A DNA stretch of 64,000 nucleotides from Pseudomonas extremorientalis (GCF_001870465.1 NZ_MDGK01000037.1:188501-252500); one strand, 5' to 3'. Positions 48,765-59,120 are shown, numbered from the stretch's first letter. Notes: a model not told the origin generated them from the letters alone. Numbers and translations: made by a program.

Positions 48765-49355
48765 ATGATTGGTTTGAACACCGCAGCCGTCTACGTGCTG
48801 CAAACCCTCGGCAGCCTGTACCTGCTGATCGTCCTGATGCGCTTCGTGCTGCAACTGGTACGTGCGAATTTCTACAACCCGCTCTGCCAGTTCATCGTCA
48901 AGGCCACCCAACCGCTGCTCAAGCCATTGCGCCGGATCATCCCGAGCCTGTTCGGCCTGGACATGTCGTCGCTGGTGCTGGCAATCCTGGTGCAGTTGGC
49001 CTTGATGGCGCTGACCCTGCTGCTGACCTACGGCACCACCGGCAATTTCGTACAGTTGCTGATCTGGGCCATCATCGGCGTGACCGCGCTGTTCCTGAAG
49101 ATCTTCTTCTTCGCCCTGATCATCAGCGTGATCCTGTCCTGGGTCGCCCCCGGTAGCCACAACCCTGGCGCCGAGCTGGTGAACCAGATCTGCGAGCCGG
49201 CCCTGGCGCCATTCCGCCGCTTGCTGCCGAACCTCGGCGGCCTGGATATCTCGCCGATCCTGGCGTTCATGGTGCTCAAGTTGCTGGACATGCTGGTGAT
49301 CAACAACCTGGCGGCCATGACCGGGATGCCGGAGATTTTGCGTCTGCTGATCTGA
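48765..49355 (+). CDS. YggT family membrane protein
   Basis: The 196-residue protein has two YggT repeats, each with FYNPLCQFIVKATQPLLKPL-like or HNPGAELVNQICEPALAPFR sequences flanked by membrane helices. It is an inner-membrane protein of unclear role, possibly osmotic or division-related. It follows proC by nine bases. Confidence 0.94.
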   Translation: MIGLNTAAVYVLQTLGSLYLLIVLMRFVLQLVRANFYNPLCQFIVKATQPLLKPLRRIIPSLFGLDMSSLVLAILVQLALMALTLLLTYGTTGNFVQLLIWAIIGVTALFLKIFFFALIISVILSWVAPGSHNPGAELVNQICEPALAPFRRLLPNLGGLDISPILAFMVLKLLDMLVINNLAAMTGMPEILRLLI

Positions 49356-49363
49356 CGCAAAGC

Positions 49364-49396
49364 AAATGTGAGAGGGGCAAGCCCCCTCCCACATTT
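49364..49396. repeat. Compacted REP hairpin after yggT
   Basis: AAATGTGAGAGGGGC and GCCCCCTCCCACATTT form an imperfect hairpin made of the outer parts of a REPIN with the centre missing. It lies ten bases after the yggT stop and probably serves as a terminator. Confidence 0.8.
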
Positions 49397-49416
49397 CAAA
49401 CCGCTCAGGCCATTGC

Positions 49417-49445
49417 TTGCCGCTAGGTGCAGCGGTCTTTAGACT
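49417..49445 (+). promoter_or_regulatory. Promoter of metX
   Basis: TTGCCG (49417-49422), a 17-base spacer and TAGACT (49440-49445) lie 30 bases before the metX ATG. Both boxes match the sigma-70 consensus at four of six positions. Confidence 0.55.
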
Positions 49446-49474
49446 TACGCCTCATTTAAACGAGAGCAGGGTCG

Positions 49475-50614
49475 ATGCCAGCTGCCTTTCCCCCCGATTC
49501 TGTTGGACTGGTCGTGCCCCAAGTGGCGCACTTCAGCGAACCGCTGGCCCTGGCCTGCGGCCGTTCGCTGCCCGCCTACGACCTGATCTATGAAACCTAT
49601 GGCCAACTGAACGCCACGGCGAGCAACGCCGTGCTGATCTGCCACGCCTTGTCCGGCCATCATCACGCGGCCGGTTTCCACTCTGCCGAGGATCGCAAGC
49701 CCGGCTGGTGGGACAGTTGCATCGGCCCCGGCAAGCCCATCGACACCAACAAGTTCTTTGTGGTCAGCCTGAACAACCTGGGCGGCTGCAACGGTTCCAC
49801 CGGTCCCAGCAGCCTCAATCCGGAAACCGGCAAACCGTTCGGCGCCGACTTCCCGGTGCTCACCGTGGAAGACTGGGTGCACAGCCAAGCGCGCCTCGCC
49901 GACCTGCTGGGTATCAACCAGTGGGCGGCAGTAATCGGCGGCAGCCTGGGCGGCATGCAGGCGCTGCAATGGACCATCACCTACCCGGACCGCGTGCGCC
50001 ATTGCCTGGCAATCGCCTCGGCCCCCAAGCTGTCGGCGCAGAACATCGCCTTCAACGAAGTGGCACGCCAGGCCATCCTTACCGACCCGGAGTTCCACGG
50101 TGGTTCGTTCCAGGAAGCCGGCGTGATTCCCAAGCGCGGCCTGATGCTGGCGCGGATGGTCGGGCATATCACCTACCTGTCCGATGACTCCATGGGCGAG
50201 AAATTCGGCCGTGGCCTCAAGAGCGAGAAGCTCAACTACGACTTCCACAGCGTCGAGTTCCAGGTGGAAAGCTACCTGCGCTACCAGGGCGAGGAGTTCT
50301 CGGGGCGTTTCGACGCCAACACCTACCTGCTGATGACCAAGGCGCTGGACTACTTCGACCCGGCCGCCAACCACGACGACGACCTGGCGAAAACCTTCGA
50401 AGGCGCCACGGCCAAGTTCTGCGTGATGTCCTTCACCACCGACTGGCGCTTCTCGCCGGCCCGCTCCCGCGAGCTGGTGGACGCGCTGATGGCTGCACGC
50501 AAGGACGTCTGCTACCTGGAGATCGATGCACCGCAAGGCCACGACGCCTTCCTGATCCCGATCCCGCGTTACTTGCAGGCGTTCGGCAATTACATGAACC
50601 GGATTACTGTGTGA
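49475..50614 (+). CDS. metX: Homoserine O-acyltransferase MetX (succinyl type in Pseudomonas)
   Basis: The 379-residue alpha/beta-hydrolase activates homoserine for methionine synthesis. It shows [28 protein letters not shown], the nucleophile elbow GGSLGG with Ser157, and near the C-terminus [10 protein letters not shown] with the catalytic His. In Pseudomonas the donor is usually succinyl-CoA. It pairs with metW, seven bases downstream. Confidence 0.96.
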   Translation: MPAAFPPDSVGLVVPQVAHFSEPLALACGRSLPAYDLIYETYGQLNATASNAVLICHALSGHHHAAGFHSAEDRKPGWWDSCIGPGKPIDTNKFFVVSLNNLGGCNGSTGPSSLNPETGKPFGADFPVLTVEDWVHSQARLADLLGINQWAAVIGGSLGGMQALQWTITYPDRVRHCLAIASAPKLSAQNIAFNEVARQAILTDPEFHGGSFQEAGVIPKRGLMLARMVGHITYLSDDSMGEKFGRGLKSEKLNYDFHSVEFQVESYLRYQGEEFSGRFDANTYLLMTKALDYFDPAANHDDDLAKTFEGATAKFCVMSFTTDWRFSPARSRELVDALMAARKDVCYLEIDAPQGHDAFLIPIPRYLQAFGNYMNRITV

Positions 50615-50621
50615 GAACGCC

Positions 50622-51242
50622 ATGAGAGCCGACCTGGAAATCATCCAAGACTGGATCCCCGCCGGCAGCCGCGTGCTCGACCTGGGCTGCGGCGATGGCG
50701 AACTGCTGAGCTGGCTGCGCGACAACAAGCAAGTCACTGGCTACGGCCTGGAAAACGACCCGGACAACATCGCCCAGTGCGTGGCCAAAGGCATCAACGT
50801 GATCGAGCAGGACCTGGACAAGGGCCTGGGCAACTTTGCCAGCAACAGCTTCGACATCGTGGTGATGACCCAAGCCCTCCAGGCGGTGCACTACCCGGAC
50901 CGCATCCTCGACGAAATGCTGCGCGTAGGCCGCCAGTGCATCATCACCTTCCCCAACTTCGGGCACTGGCGCTGCCGCTGGTACCTGGCCACCAAGGGCC
51001 GCATGCCGGTGTCGGACTTCCTGCCGTACACCTGGTACAACACGCCGAACATCCACTTCTGCACCTTCGAAGACTTCGAAGCCCTGTGCAGTGAGCGTGA
51101 AGCCAAGGTGATCAACCGCCTTGCCGTCGATCAACAGCATCGTCACGGCTGGGCAAGTAAACTATGGCCCAATCTGTTGGGCGAAATCGGTATTTACCGG
51201 GTCAGCAGTCCTGGCCTGACGGACCACAAGATTGCCGTCTAA
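50622..51242 (+). CDS. metW: Methionine biosynthesis protein MetW
   Basis: The 206-residue protein has a class I SAM methyltransferase fold (VLDLGCGDGELLSWL) and FPNFGHWRCRWYLATKGRMP. MetW supports MetX activity in a way that is not fully understood. The metX-metW pair is conserved in Pseudomonas and alphaproteobacteria. Confidence 0.95.
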   Translation: MRADLEIIQDWIPAGSRVLDLGCGDGELLSWLRDNKQVTGYGLENDPDNIAQCVAKGINVIEQDLDKGLGNFASNSFDIVVMTQALQAVHYPDRILDEMLRVGRQCIITFPNFGHWRCRWYLATKGRMPVSDFLPYTWYNTPNIHFCTFEDFEALCSEREAKVINRLAVDQQHRHGWASKLWPNLLGEIGIYRVSSPGLTDHKIAV

Positions 51243-51263
51243 TCATTTTCAAGAGGGACGCTC

Positions 51264-51701
51264 ATGAAACGCCTGGCTGTATTTCTATTGACCGCGTGCC
51301 TGGGCGCCAGCGCCCTGGCCGCCGACGCTATCGATGCCAATCGCAAGAAAGACTTCGGCGATATCACCGTCCACTACAACACGTTCACCTCCAGCTTCCT
51401 GCAACCGGAAACCGCCCAGGCCATCGGCGTGGTGCGCAGCAAGGAAAAGGGCTTGATCAACGTGACGGTGATCAAGGGCGTGACCCCGGTGGCCGCGCAA
51501 GTGACCGGCACCATCAAGGACTTGGGCGGCAAGAGCGAAGTCCTGACGTTCAAGCAGATCAACGAGAAAGGCGGCATCAATTACCTGGCGCCCTACTCCG
51601 TGACGCAGCGCGAATACAAGACGTTTACCATCAACGTTGAAACCGGCGGCAAAGCCCATAGCTTCCAGTTCAACCAGGAACTGTTTCCGGCGGGAAAATG
51701 A
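51264..51701 (+). CDS. DUF4426 periplasmic protein
   Basis: The 145-residue protein has a signal peptide (cut after SALAA) and a beta-rich domain, with [19 protein letters not shown] and [11 protein letters not shown]. It has no known function. GAGGGA precedes the start. It overlaps rdgB by four bases and belongs to the metXW-rdgB-hemW run. Confidence 0.9.
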   Translation: MKRLAVFLLTACLGASALAADAIDANRKKDFGDITVHYNTFTSSFLQPETAQAIGVVRSKEKGLINVTVIKGVTPVAAQVTGTIKDLGGKSEVLTFKQINEKGGINYLAPYSVTQREYKTFTINVETGGKAHSFQFNQELFPAGK

Positions 51702-52291
51702 ACCTCACCCAACTCGTACTGGCCAGCCATAACGCCGGCAAACTCAAAGAACTGCAAGCCATGCTCGGCGACTCCGTGCAGTTGCGCTCGATTGGCGAGT
51801 TCAGCCAGGTGGAACCGGAAGAGACCGGCCTGTCGTTCGTCGAGAACGCTATCCTCAAGGCACGCAACGCCGCACGCATCTCCGGCCTGCCGGCGCTGGC
51901 GGATGACTCGGGGCTGGCCGTCGATTTCCTCGGCGGCGCACCGGGCATTTATTCGGCGCGCTACGCCGACGGCAAGGGCGATGCCGCCAACAACGCCAAG
52001 CTGCTGGACGCGCTCAAGGACGTACCGGACGCCGAGCGCGGCGCACAGTTCGTCTGCGTGCTGGCCCTGGTACGGCATGCCGATGACCCGCTGCCGATCC
52101 TGTGCGAAGGCCTGTGGCACGGGCGCATCCTGCATGCGGCCAGCGGCGAGCATGGGTTTGGCTATGACCCTTTGTTCTGGGTGCCGGAACGTAACGTTTC
52201 CAGTGCCGAACTGAGCCCGGCCGACAAGAACCAGATCAGCCACCGTGCCCGCGCAATGGATTTGCTGCGCCAACGCCTGAGCCTGAAATGA
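51698..52291 (+). CDS. rdgB: dITP/XTP pyrophosphatase (RdgB/HAM1)
   Basis: The 197-residue housecleaning enzyme hydrolyses non-canonical purine nucleoside triphosphates. It has [51 protein letters not shown] and [12 protein letters not shown]. It overlaps the genes on both sides by four bases. Confidence 0.96.
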   Translation: MNLTQLVLASHNAGKLKELQAMLGDSVQLRSIGEFSQVEPEETGLSFVENAILKARNAARISGLPALADDSGLAVDFLGGAPGIYSARYADGKGDAANNAKLLDALKDVPDAERGAQFVCVLALVRHADDPLPILCEGLWHGRILHAASGEHGFGYDPLFWVPERNVSSAELSPADKNQISHRARAMDLLRQRLSLK

Positions 52292-53490
52292 CCCTGAACA
52301 CCTCTGCGCAGCCGCTGATCCACGGCGGCGCGCAAACACCTCGGGCGGCCTTGCCTGTGCTGCCGCCCCTGGCGCTGTACATCCATATCCCGTGGTGCGT
52401 GCGCAAATGCCCTTATTGCGACTTCAACTCCCACACCGCCAGTAAAGTGCTGCCGGAAGAGGAGTATGTGGACGCCCTGTTGGCCGACCTCGATCAGGAC
52501 CTGCACGCAGTGCATGGCCGCGAACTCAGTTCGATCTTCTTCGGCGGCGGCACGCCCAGCCTGTTCAGCGCCGCAGCGTTGGGGCGGTTGCTCAAGGGCG
52601 TGGAAGCCCGCATCCCGTTTGCCGGCGATATCGAGATCACCCTGGAAGCCAACCCCGGGACGTTCGAGCAAGAAAAGTTCGTGGCCTATCGCAAGCTGGG
52701 GATCAATCGCCTGTCCATCGGTATCCAGAGCTTCCAGCAGGAAAAGCTTGAGGCCCTGGGCCGCATCCACAATGGCGACGAAGCCGTACGTGCCGCTGGC
52801 ATGGCGCGCCAGGCCGGGTTCGATAACTTCAATCTGGACTTGATGCACGGGCTGCCCGATCAGTCCCTGGACGATGCCTTGAGCGACTTGCGCCAGGCCA
52901 TCGCGCTGAAGCCGACGCACTTGTCCTGGTACCAGCTGACCCTGGAACCCAACACTGTGTTCTGGAACCAGCCGCCTGCACTGCCGGAAGACGACACCCT
53001 GTGGGACATCCAGGAAGCCGGCCAGGCGTTGCTTGCCGAACACGGCTACGCGCAATATGAAGTATCGGCCTATGCCCAACCAGGTCGCCCGGCGCGGCAT
53101 AACCTCAATTACTGGAGCTTCGGTGACTTCATCGGCATCGGTGCCGGCGCACACGGCAAGCTCAGCCATCCGGACGGGCGCATCGTACGCACCTGGAAGA
53201 CCCGTGCACCGAAGGACTACCTAAACCCGGCCAAAAGCTTCCAGGCCGGCGCGAAGGAGCTGACCAACGAAGAGTTGCCATTCGAGTTCCTGATGAACGC
53301 CCTGCGCCTCACCGAAGGGGTCGATGCCAGGCTCTACGCCGAGCGTACCGGTCTGGATCTGGCGAGCCTCGATGAAGGCCGCCGCGAGGCAGAACAAAGT
53401 GGCTTAATGCAGGTCGAACCGTCACGCCTGGCGGCGACCGACCGCGGGCAACTCTTTCTCAATGATCTGTTGCAGAAGTTTTTGAGCTGA
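52288..53490 (+). CDS. hemW: Radical SAM heme chaperone HemW
   Basis: The 400-residue protein carries the iron-sulfur cluster motif [13 protein letters not shown] near residue 37, the GGGTPS element and [11 protein letters not shown]. HemW was long annotated as oxygen-independent coproporphyrinogen oxidase but acts as a heme chaperone. It is translationally coupled to rdgB. A Met-poor N-terminal extension of about 30 residues is in frame. Confidence 0.94.
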   Translation: MTLNTSAQPLIHGGAQTPRAALPVLPPLALYIHIPWCVRKCPYCDFNSHTASKVLPEEEYVDALLADLDQDLHAVHGRELSSIFFGGGTPSLFSAAALGRLLKGVEARIPFAGDIEITLEANPGTFEQEKFVAYRKLGINRLSIGIQSFQQEKLEALGRIHNGDEAVRAAGMARQAGFDNFNLDLMHGLPDQSLDDALSDLRQAIALKPTHLSWYQLTLEPNTVFWNQPPALPEDDTLWDIQEAGQALLAEHGYAQYEVSAYAQPGRPARHNLNYWSFGDFIGIGAGAHGKLSHPDGRIVRTWKTRAPKDYLNPAKSFQAGAKELTNEELPFEFLMNALRLTEGVDARLYAERTGLDLASLDEGRREAEQSGLMQVEPSRLAATDRGQLFLNDLLQKFLS

Positions 53491-53508
53491 CGCTCTTAAG
53501 GAAATCGA

Positions 53509-53832
53509 ATGGATTTGGTACTCGACCTGCTCGCCACCGTATCCCGCTGGAGCCGCAGCAACCTGTCGGAAATCTCCCTGGCCCTCGTGGGCTGCCTGCT
53601 GGTGCTGTTCGGCGCCGATATCAAGGGCTGGATCGAAGCACGCCTGGGCAGCATCGCGGGTGCGTTGCGCGTGCCGTTGATGGCGCTGGTGTGCATGATC
53701 GGCAGCGGCGCGGCGCTGATCTATGCCACGCCGTGGATTGTGCGGGGGTTGAGCCAGTTCAATAACTACAGCCTGGCGCCGGTGTTGATCGTGGTACTGG
53801 TACTGATCGGCGTAGTCGCAGACCGCCGCTGA
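53509..53832 (+). CDS. DUF3392 small membrane protein
   Basis: The 107-residue protein has three hydrophobic helices (ISLALVGCLLVLFGADIKGW; VPLMALVCMIGSGAALIYAT; LAPVLIVVLVLIGVVADRR). Its function is unknown. It follows hemW by 18 bases with AAGGAAA before the ATG and ends the run. Confidence 0.9.
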   Translation: MDLVLDLLATVSRWSRSNLSEISLALVGCLLVLFGADIKGWIEARLGSIAGALRVPLMALVCMIGSGAALIYATPWIVRGLSQFNNYSLAPVLIVVLVLIGVVADRR

Positions 53833-53855
53833 TTCATAGCACACTGCAAAAACAA

Positions 53856-53947
53856 ATGTGGGAGGGGGCTTGCCCCCGATGGCGGTGGACCAGTCACTCT
53901 ATGGGGTGACTGACACTCTGCTATCGGGGGCAAGCCCCCTCCCACAT
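53856..53947. repeat. REPIN between DUF3392 and trmB
   Basis: Full REP pair, left 53856-53880 and right 53923-53947, between convergent genes. Confidence 0.93.
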
Positions 53948-53974
53948 AGAATTGCATTTCAAGCTAATGGGGAG

Positions 53975-54700
53975 TTACGCCAACTTCTCGAACTTCAGAT
54001 CCCACACCCCGTGCCCCAGCCGCTCACCACGACGCTCGAACTTGGTGATCGGCCGCTCGGCCGGGCGTGGCACGCATTTGCCGTCTTCAGCCAGGTTGCG
54101 GTAGCCGGGGGCGACGTTCATCACTTCCAGCATGTATTCCGCGTAGGGTTCCCAGTCGGTGGCCATGTGCAGGATGCCGCCCACTTTCAGCTTGCTGCGC
54201 ACCAGCTCCGCAAAGGAGGCCTGGACGATGCGGCGCTTGTGGTGACGGGCTTTGTGCCATGGGTCCGGGAAGAACAGCATCAGGCGATCGAGGCTGTTGT
54301 CGGCGATGCAGCGGTTGAGCACTTCGATCGCGTCGCAGTCATAGACCCGCAGGTTCGTCAGGCCTTGGGTCAACACGCCGTTGAGCAGCGCGCCGACACC
54401 TGGGCGGTGGACTTCCACGCCAATGAAGTCCTGGTCCGGCGCAGCGGCGGCCATTTCCAGCAGGGAGTGGCCCATGCCGAAGCCGATTTCCAGGGAACGC
54501 GGGGCCGAACGGCCGAACACCGGGTCGTAGTCCACCGGCGCGTCGGCCAATGGCAACACGAACAGCGGCGTGCCTTGCTCCAGGCCCTTTTGCTGGCCTT
54601 CGGTCATGCGACCGGCGCGCATCACAAAACTCTTGATGCGGCGGTGCTTGGACTCGTCGCCTGCTTCCAGGGTGTTCGGCGTTTCGTTTGATTCAGTCAT
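53975..54700 (-). CDS. trmB: tRNA (guanine-46-N7)-methyltransferase
   Basis: The 241-residue enzyme methylates G46 of tRNA. It has [48 protein letters not shown] and [17 protein letters not shown]. The ATG at 54700 is chosen over an in-frame TTG one codon earlier. It lies nine bases after thiG. Confidence 0.96.
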   Translation of the reverse strand: MTESNETPNTLEAGDESKHRRIKSFVMRAGRMTEGQQKGLEQGTPLFVLPLADAPVDYDPVFGRSAPRSLEIGFGMGHSLLEMAAAAPDQDFIGVEVHRPGVGALLNGVLTQGLTNLRVYDCDAIEVLNRCIADNSLDRLMLFFPDPWHKARHHKRRIVQASFAELVRSKLKVGGILHMATDWEPYAEYMLEVMNVAPGYRNLAEDGKCVPRPAERPITKFERRGERLGHGVWDLKFEKLA

Positions 54701-54709
54701 CAATGGCTC

Positions 54710-55504
54710 TTACTTGATCAGACCATCCAGCGGCGAGGAGGCGCTGGCGTAGAGTTTTTTCGGCATGCGGCCGGCGAGGTAGGCCAGGCGGCCCGCGACG
54801 ATGGCGTGGTTCATGGCTTCGGCCATCAGGATCGGTTGCTGGGCGTGAGCGATGGCCGAGTTCATCAGCACCGCGTCACAACCCAGTTCCATGGCGATGG
54901 TTGCGTCGGAGGCCGTGCCCACGCCTGCATCCACCAACACCGGGATCTTGGCTTCTTCGAGGATGATCTGCAGGTTGTACGGATTGCAGATCCCCAAGCC
55001 GGAACCGATCAGGCCGGCCAGTGGCATCACCGCGATGCAGCCGATTTCCGCCAGTTGGCGCGCAATGATCGGGTCATCGCTGGTGTAGACCATCACGTCG
55101 AAACCTTCCTTGACCAGGGTTTCGGCGGCCTTGAGGGTTTCGATCACGTTGGGGAACAGGGTTTTCTGGTCGGCCAGCACTTCCAGCTTCACCAGGTTGT
55201 GGCCGTCGAGCAGCTCACGGGCCAGGCGGCAGGTGCGCACGGCCTCGATGGCATCGTAGCAACCGGCGGTGTTCGGCAGGAAGGTGTAGCGGTCCGGCGA
55301 CAGCACTTCAAGCAGGTTCGGCTCGCCTTCGATCTGGCCGAGGTTGGTGCGGCGCACGGCGAAGGTGACGATCTCGGCACCCGAGGCTTCGATGGCCAGG
55401 CGGGTTTCTTCCATGTCGCGGTACTTGCCGGTGCCGACCAGCAGGCGGGACTGGTAGGTACGCCCGGCCAGGACGAAAGGCTTGTCGCTACGAACGATGC
55501 TCAT
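54710..55504 (-). CDS. thiG: Thiazole synthase ThiG
   Basis: The 264-residue barrel enzyme forms the thiazole ring of thiamine from deoxyxylulose phosphate, dehydroglycine and ThiS thiocarboxylate. Lys106 in [11 protein letters not shown] is the Schiff-base residue; TVRRTNLG-like FAVRRTNLG and [11 protein letters not shown] bind phosphate. It lies 52 bases after thiS. Confidence 0.97.
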   Translation of the reverse strand: MSIVRSDKPFVLAGRTYQSRLLVGTGKYRDMEETRLAIEASGAEIVTFAVRRTNLGQIEGEPNLLEVLSPDRYTFLPNTAGCYDAIEAVRTCRLARELLDGHNLVKLEVLADQKTLFPNVIETLKAAETLVKEGFDVMVYTSDDPIIARQLAEIGCIAVMPLAGLIGSGLGICNPYNLQIILEEAKIPVLVDAGVGTASDATIAMELGCDAVLMNSAIAHAQQPILMAEAMNHAIVAGRLAYLAGRMPKKLYASASSPLDGLIK

Positions 55505-55556
55505 GGGAAATCCTCGGAATGGGGTGAGGTTCTGCAGAATTCAGGAAACTGCGCGA

Positions 55557-55757
55557 TCAGCCGCCGCCGATGGCGTGGACCACTTCGACCTGGTCGCCTT
55601 CGGCGAGTGCGGTCTCGGCGTGCAGGCTACGCGGGACGATATCCAGGTTGAGTTCCACTGCGACGCGCCGCCCGGTCAGGTCCAGGCGGGTCAGCAGGGC
55701 CGCAACGGTTTCACCGTCGGGCAGTTCAAAGGATTCGCCGTTCAACTGAATGCGCAT
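55557..55757 (-). CDS. thiS: Sulfur carrier protein ThiS
   Basis: The 66-residue ubiquitin-like protein starts MRIQLNGESFELPDG and ends with the diagnostic Gly-Gly (HAIGGG). It carries sulfur to ThiG. It lies at the 3' end of a much longer open frame (to 56573) that crosses DUF423 and mtgA and is not a fusion. The thiS-thiG-trmB order is the usual Pseudomonas operon. Confidence 0.95.
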   Translation of the reverse strand: MRIQLNGESFELPDGETVAALLTRLDLTGRRVAVELNLDIVPRSLHAETALAEGDQVEVVHAIGGG

Positions 55758-55828
55758 GCCACGGGCCGCCATCGTTTTTAGGGGTCGGCATTCTAGCCCG
55801 ATTGAGGTTGCCGGCCCAAGTCCCTTGG

Positions 55829-56206
55829 TCAGGCTGCCTGCAAGCGCCACGCCGCCAGGCCCAGGAAGAACCAGCCAAGCAGGAAGGCCAGGCCGCCAAA
55901 CGGCGTGATGATCCCAAGCTTGCTGATGCCGGTCAGGGTCAGCACATACAGGCTGCCGGAGAACAGCAGGATGCCAACGGTAAACGAGATGCCCGCCCAG
56001 CTGACCAACCGGCCAGGGATATGCGCCGCCAGCAGCGCCACGCCGAACAGCGCCAGGGTGTGCACCAGTTGGTAGGTCACGCCGGTGTGGAAAATTGCGA
56101 GGTACTCGGCGCTCAGGCGGTTTTTCAGGCCGTGGGCGGCGAAGGCCCCAAGGGCGACACCGGTGAAGCCGAAAAAGGCAGCCAACATCAGAAAGCCACG
56201 CAGCAT
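55829..56206 (-). CDS. DUF423 family membrane protein
   Basis: The 125-residue protein has four hydrophobic helices (MLRGFLMLAAFFGFTGVALG; FHTGVTYQLVHTLALFGVALL; GILLFSGSLYVLTLTGI; GGLAFLLGWFFLGLAAWRL) and the family residues GAFAAHGL. The function is unknown. It lies 71 bases upstream of thiS and may share its transcript. Confidence 0.92.
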   Translation of the reverse strand: MLRGFLMLAAFFGFTGVALGAFAAHGLKNRLSAEYLAIFHTGVTYQLVHTLALFGVALLAAHIPGRLVSWAGISFTVGILLFSGSLYVLTLTGISKLGIITPFGGLAFLLGWFFLGLAAWRLQAA

Positions 56207-56241
56207 GAGGAACTCCAGTCAGACTCAAAGGGCCGGGTCTG

Positions 56242-56247
56242 TATAAT
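56242..56247 (+). promoter_or_regulatory. -10 box of mtgA
   Basis: A perfect TATAAT lies 33 bases before the mtgA ATG. No strong -35 is seen at 17 bases (TCAGAC). The divergent DUF423 gene starts nearby. Confidence 0.45.
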
Positions 56248-56280
56248 GGCCCGCTCAACGGGTTCGGCCAAGCCATCTCT

Positions 56281-57003
56281 ATGCTGCGTCTCCTCTTCAA
56301 ACGCTTTCTCAACGTCGTCAAATGGTTTGCCATCGGCAGTGTGCTGCTGGTGCTGCTGTTTCGTGTCGTCCCGCCGCCCTTCACCGCGCTGATGGTGGAG
56401 CGCAAGGTCGAATCCTGGTTCGACGGCGAACCCATTGACCTGCAGCGCACCTGGGTACCGTGGGACGAGATCTCCGATGACCTCAAAGTGGCGGTGATGG
56501 CCGGTGAAGACCAGCGCTTCCCGCAGCATTGGGGCTTTGATTTCGGTGCGATCCAGGCGGCGATCCTGCACAACGAGCGCGGCGGCTCGATTCGCGGTGC
56601 CAGTACGTTGAGCCAGCAGGTGTCGAAGAACCTGTTCCTGTGGGCCGGCCGCAGCTATTTGCGCAAAGGCCTGGAAGCCTGGTTTACCGGGTTGATCGAG
56701 GTGTTGTGGCCCAAGCAGCGGATTCTTGAGGTGTACCTCAATAGCGTGGAGTGGGACGAAGGCGTGTTTGGCGCGGAAGCGGCGGCGCGGCATCACTTTG
56801 GGGTGAGTGCCAAGGGGTTATCGCGGCAGCAGGCCAGCTATCTGGCGGCTGTTTTGCCCAATCCACGGGTGTGGAGTGCCAGCCATCCGACGGCGTATGT
56901 GGCAAGGCGCGCGGCTTGGATTCGTCAGCAGATGAGTCAGTTGGGTGGAGACGGTTACCTGGTCGAACTGAACAACTCCCGCAAGGCGCCCTGGTCCGAC
57001 TGA
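56281..57003 (+). CDS. mtgA: Monofunctional biosynthetic peptidoglycan transglycosylase
   Basis: The 240-residue GT51 enzyme polymerises lipid II glycan chains at the inner membrane. It has an N-terminal membrane anchor (about 12-33), the catalytic stretch [37 protein letters not shown] and [17 protein letters not shown]. The length is normal for MtgA without a transpeptidase domain. Confidence 0.96.
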   Translation: MLRLLFKRFLNVVKWFAIGSVLLVLLFRVVPPPFTALMVERKVESWFDGEPIDLQRTWVPWDEISDDLKVAVMAGEDQRFPQHWGFDFGAIQAAILHNERGGSIRGASTLSQQVSKNLFLWAGRSYLRKGLEAWFTGLIEVLWPKQRILEVYLNSVEWDEGVFGAEAAARHHFGVSAKGLSRQQASYLAAVLPNPRVWSASHPTAYVARRAAWIRQQMSQLGGDGYLVELNNSRKAPWSD

Positions 57004-57017
57004 CACAACAAAAACAA

Positions 57018-57108
57018 ATGTGGGAGGGGGCTTGCCCCCGATAGCGATGGACCAGTCACCTTGATGTTGACTGACACTCTGCTATCGGGGGCAAGCCCCC
57101 TCCCATAT
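57018..57108. repeat. REPIN between mtgA and rpoH
   Basis: Full REP pair, left 57018-57042 and right 57084-57108. The right half ends two bases from the rpoH stop codon, so it may act as the 3' end of the rpoH mRNA. Confidence 0.93.
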
Positions 57109-57110
57109 TT

Positions 57111-57965
57111 TTAGGCTGCGATGGACAGTTTCAGCTTGTTCATCGCGCTTTTCTCAAGCTGACGAATCCGCTCGGCCGACACGTTGTACTTCTGCGCCAG
57201 GTCGTGCAGCGTGGCTTTTTCTTCTGCCAGCCAGCGCTGGTAGAGGATGTCACGGCTGCGGTCGTCCAGCACTTCCAGCGCTTCGTGCAGGTTGTGGTTG
57301 GAGTTGTCGCTCCAATCCGCATCCTCCAACTGACGCGCCGGGTCGTAACGGTGGTCTTCCAGGTAGTTGGCCGGCGATTGGAAGGCACTGTCGTCGTCCG
57401 CTTCAGCAGCGGGGTCGAAGGCCATGTCGTGGCCGGTCAGGCGGCTTTCCATCTCGCGCACTTCACGCGGTTCCACACCAAGGCTTTCGGCCACGCGGTG
57501 GACTTCCTCGTTGTTCAGCCACGCCAGGCGTTTTTTCTGGCTGCGCAGGTTGAAGAACAGTTTGCGCTGGGCCTTGGTGGTCGCGACTTTCACGATGCGC
57601 CAGTTGCGCAGGATGAACTCGTGGATTTCCGCCTTGATCCAGTGCACGGCAAACGATACCAGGCGCACACCCATCTCGGGGTTGAAGCGCTTTACAGCCT
57701 TCATCAGGCCGACGTTGCCTTCCTGGATCAGGTCAGCCTGAGCCAGGCCGTAGCCGCTATAGCTACGGGCGATATGTACGACAAAACGCAGGTGGGCGAG
57801 CACCATCTGCCGAGCCGCCCCCAAATCCTGCTCATAGTAGAGACTCTCGGCCAGTTCACGCTCCTGCTCGGGCGTCAGCAGCGGAATGCTGTTGACCGTG
57901 TGCACATAGGCTTCCAGGTTCGCACCCGGGACCAAGGCATAAGCAGGTTGCAAAGAAGTGGTCAT
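57111..57965 (-). CDS. rpoH: Heat-shock sigma factor RpoH (sigma-32)
   Basis: The 284-residue sigma factor has region 2 ([36 protein letters not shown]), the RpoH box QRKLFFNLR at 133-141 and a region 4 helix-turn-helix ([19 protein letters not shown]). It directs transcription of chaperone and protease genes. The start at 57965 follows GGAGG; the longer frame is rejected. A likely AlgU promoter lies upstream. It is downstream of ftsYEX. Confidence 0.97.
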   Translation of the reverse strand: MTTSLQPAYALVPGANLEAYVHTVNSIPLLTPEQERELAESLYYEQDLGAARQMVLAHLRFVVHIARSYSGYGLAQADLIQEGNVGLMKAVKRFNPEMGVRLVSFAVHWIKAEIHEFILRNWRIVKVATTKAQRKLFFNLRSQKKRLAWLNNEEVHRVAESLGVEPREVREMESRLTGHDMAFDPAAEADDDSAFQSPANYLEDHRYDPARQLEDADWSDNSNHNLHEALEVLDDRSRDILYQRWLAEEKATLHDLAQKYNVSAERIRQLEKSAMNKLKLSIAA

Positions 57966-58014
57966 ACGAAAAAACCTCCGACTCACATAACTCGTGCAGT
58001 GAAGCACTGCGAAA

Positions 58015-58042
58015 ATTGACCGGGAACCGTAGGACAAGTTCC
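58015..58042 (-). promoter_or_regulatory. Candidate AlgU (sigma-E type) promoter of rpoH
   Basis: On the minus strand GGAACTT (58042-58036) is followed by a 16-base spacer and TCAAT (58019-58015), matching the GAACTT-N16-TCnnA pattern of envelope-stress sigma factors. The leader to the ATG would be about 45 bases. AlgU control of rpoH is known in P. aeruginosa. Confidence 0.65.
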
Positions 58043-58094
58043 CTAAACCACCAATACGGTCAATACAAACGAAACCACATTAATCTGACATTAA

Positions 58095-59120
58095 CTACTT
58101 CGGTGCCAGCTCACGTAAATGACGAGCGACCGCAATCCAAGCACCGATATACCCCAACAATACCGCGCCAAGCAAGAGACTCAGACCATCGGCTACCGGC
58201 ACGCCAGCCAGGGCGAAATCACTGCCGTAGAGTCCGGCAAGCCCGACAACCGCGTCGTTCAGCCAGTCCAGGCCAAAAGCCAGCACGCCCCAGGACAAAA
58301 TCCCGGCACCAAAGCCATAAAGCGCGCCCATGTACAGAAAAGGCCGACGCACATAGCTGTCCGTGCCGCCGACCAGTTTAATCACTTCTATCTCGGTGCG
58401 ACGGTTTTCAATATGAAGACGAATGGTATTACCTATCACCAAAAGTAATGCAGACACCAACAGCACTGTCAGACCGAACACAAAGCGGTCGCCCAGCTTG
58501 AGGATCGCGGCCAGGCGCTCTACCCAGACTAGATCAAGTTGCGCCTGTTGCACCTTGGGCATCTCTGCGAGTTTTTGTCGCAGGGCTTCCAGCGCCGGCT
58601 TGTCCACCTCGTTCGGCGTCACCAGGACCACGCCCGGCAGCGGGTTCTGTGGCAGCTCCTTGAGCGCCTCGCCCAGGCCGGATTGTTGCTGGAACTCTTC
58701 CAGTGCCTGATCGCGACTGATGTACTCGGCATCCGCCACGCCGGGGATGTTCTTGATGTCGTCGCGTAACGCTTCGCCATCTTTGGCACTGGCGTCGATA
58801 TTCAGGTACAGCGAAATCTGCGCTGCGCGCTGCCAGGAACCGCCCAGGCGCTCCACATTATTAAGCAGGAGCGACAGGCCCATCGGCAGGCTCAGGGCCA
58901 CTGCCATCACCAGGCAGGTGAAAAAGCTGCCGATCGGCTGCTTGCCCAGGCGGCGCAGGCTGTCGACCAGGCTGGCGCGATGGCTTTCGATCCAGGCGCG
59001 CAGCAAGGTGCTGAAGTCCGGACCATCGTCATCGTGGTCGTGTTTTTTCTTCGGCGGTTGCGGGTCGGCCGGTTTCGGCGCCACGCGTTCGGAGACTTTA
59101 GGGCTGCGTGTTGCACTCAT
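58095..59120 (-). CDS. ftsX: Cell division protein FtsX
   Basis: The 341-residue permease-like protein has an acidic cytoplasmic N-terminus, a first membrane helix near residue 63-85, a periplasmic domain (about 100-215) and three more helices, with RRTEIEVIKLVGGTDSYVRRPF between them. With FtsE it activates septal peptidoglycan hydrolases through EnvC-like proteins. It overlaps ftsE by four bases. Confidence 0.96.
   Translation of the reverse strand: MSATRSPKVSERVAPKPADPQPPKKKHDHDDDGPDFSTLLRAWIESHRASLVDSLRRLGKQPIGSFFTCLVMAVALSLPMGLSLLLNNVERLGGSWQRAAQISLYLNIDASAKDGEALRDDIKNIPGVADAEYISRDQALEEFQQQSGLGEALKELPQNPLPGVVLVTPNEVDKPALEALRQKLAEMPKVQQAQLDLVWVERLAAILKLGDRFVFGLTVLLVSALLLVIGNTIRLHIENRRTEIEVIKLVGGTDSYVRRPFLYMGALYGFGAGILSWGVLAFGLDWLNDAVVGLAGLYGSDFALAGVPVADGLSLLLGAVLLGYIGAWIAVARHLRELAPK

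Noticed and set aside
47421..49394. A 657-codon minus-strand frame over yggS, proC and yggT
   Set aside because: It covers three well-recognised plus-strand genes; no domain in the translation.
55557..56573. A possible fusion of thiS with a long N-terminal domain
   Set aside because: The extension runs through DUF423 and mtgA in a wrong frame; ThiS alone has the normal 66-residue length.
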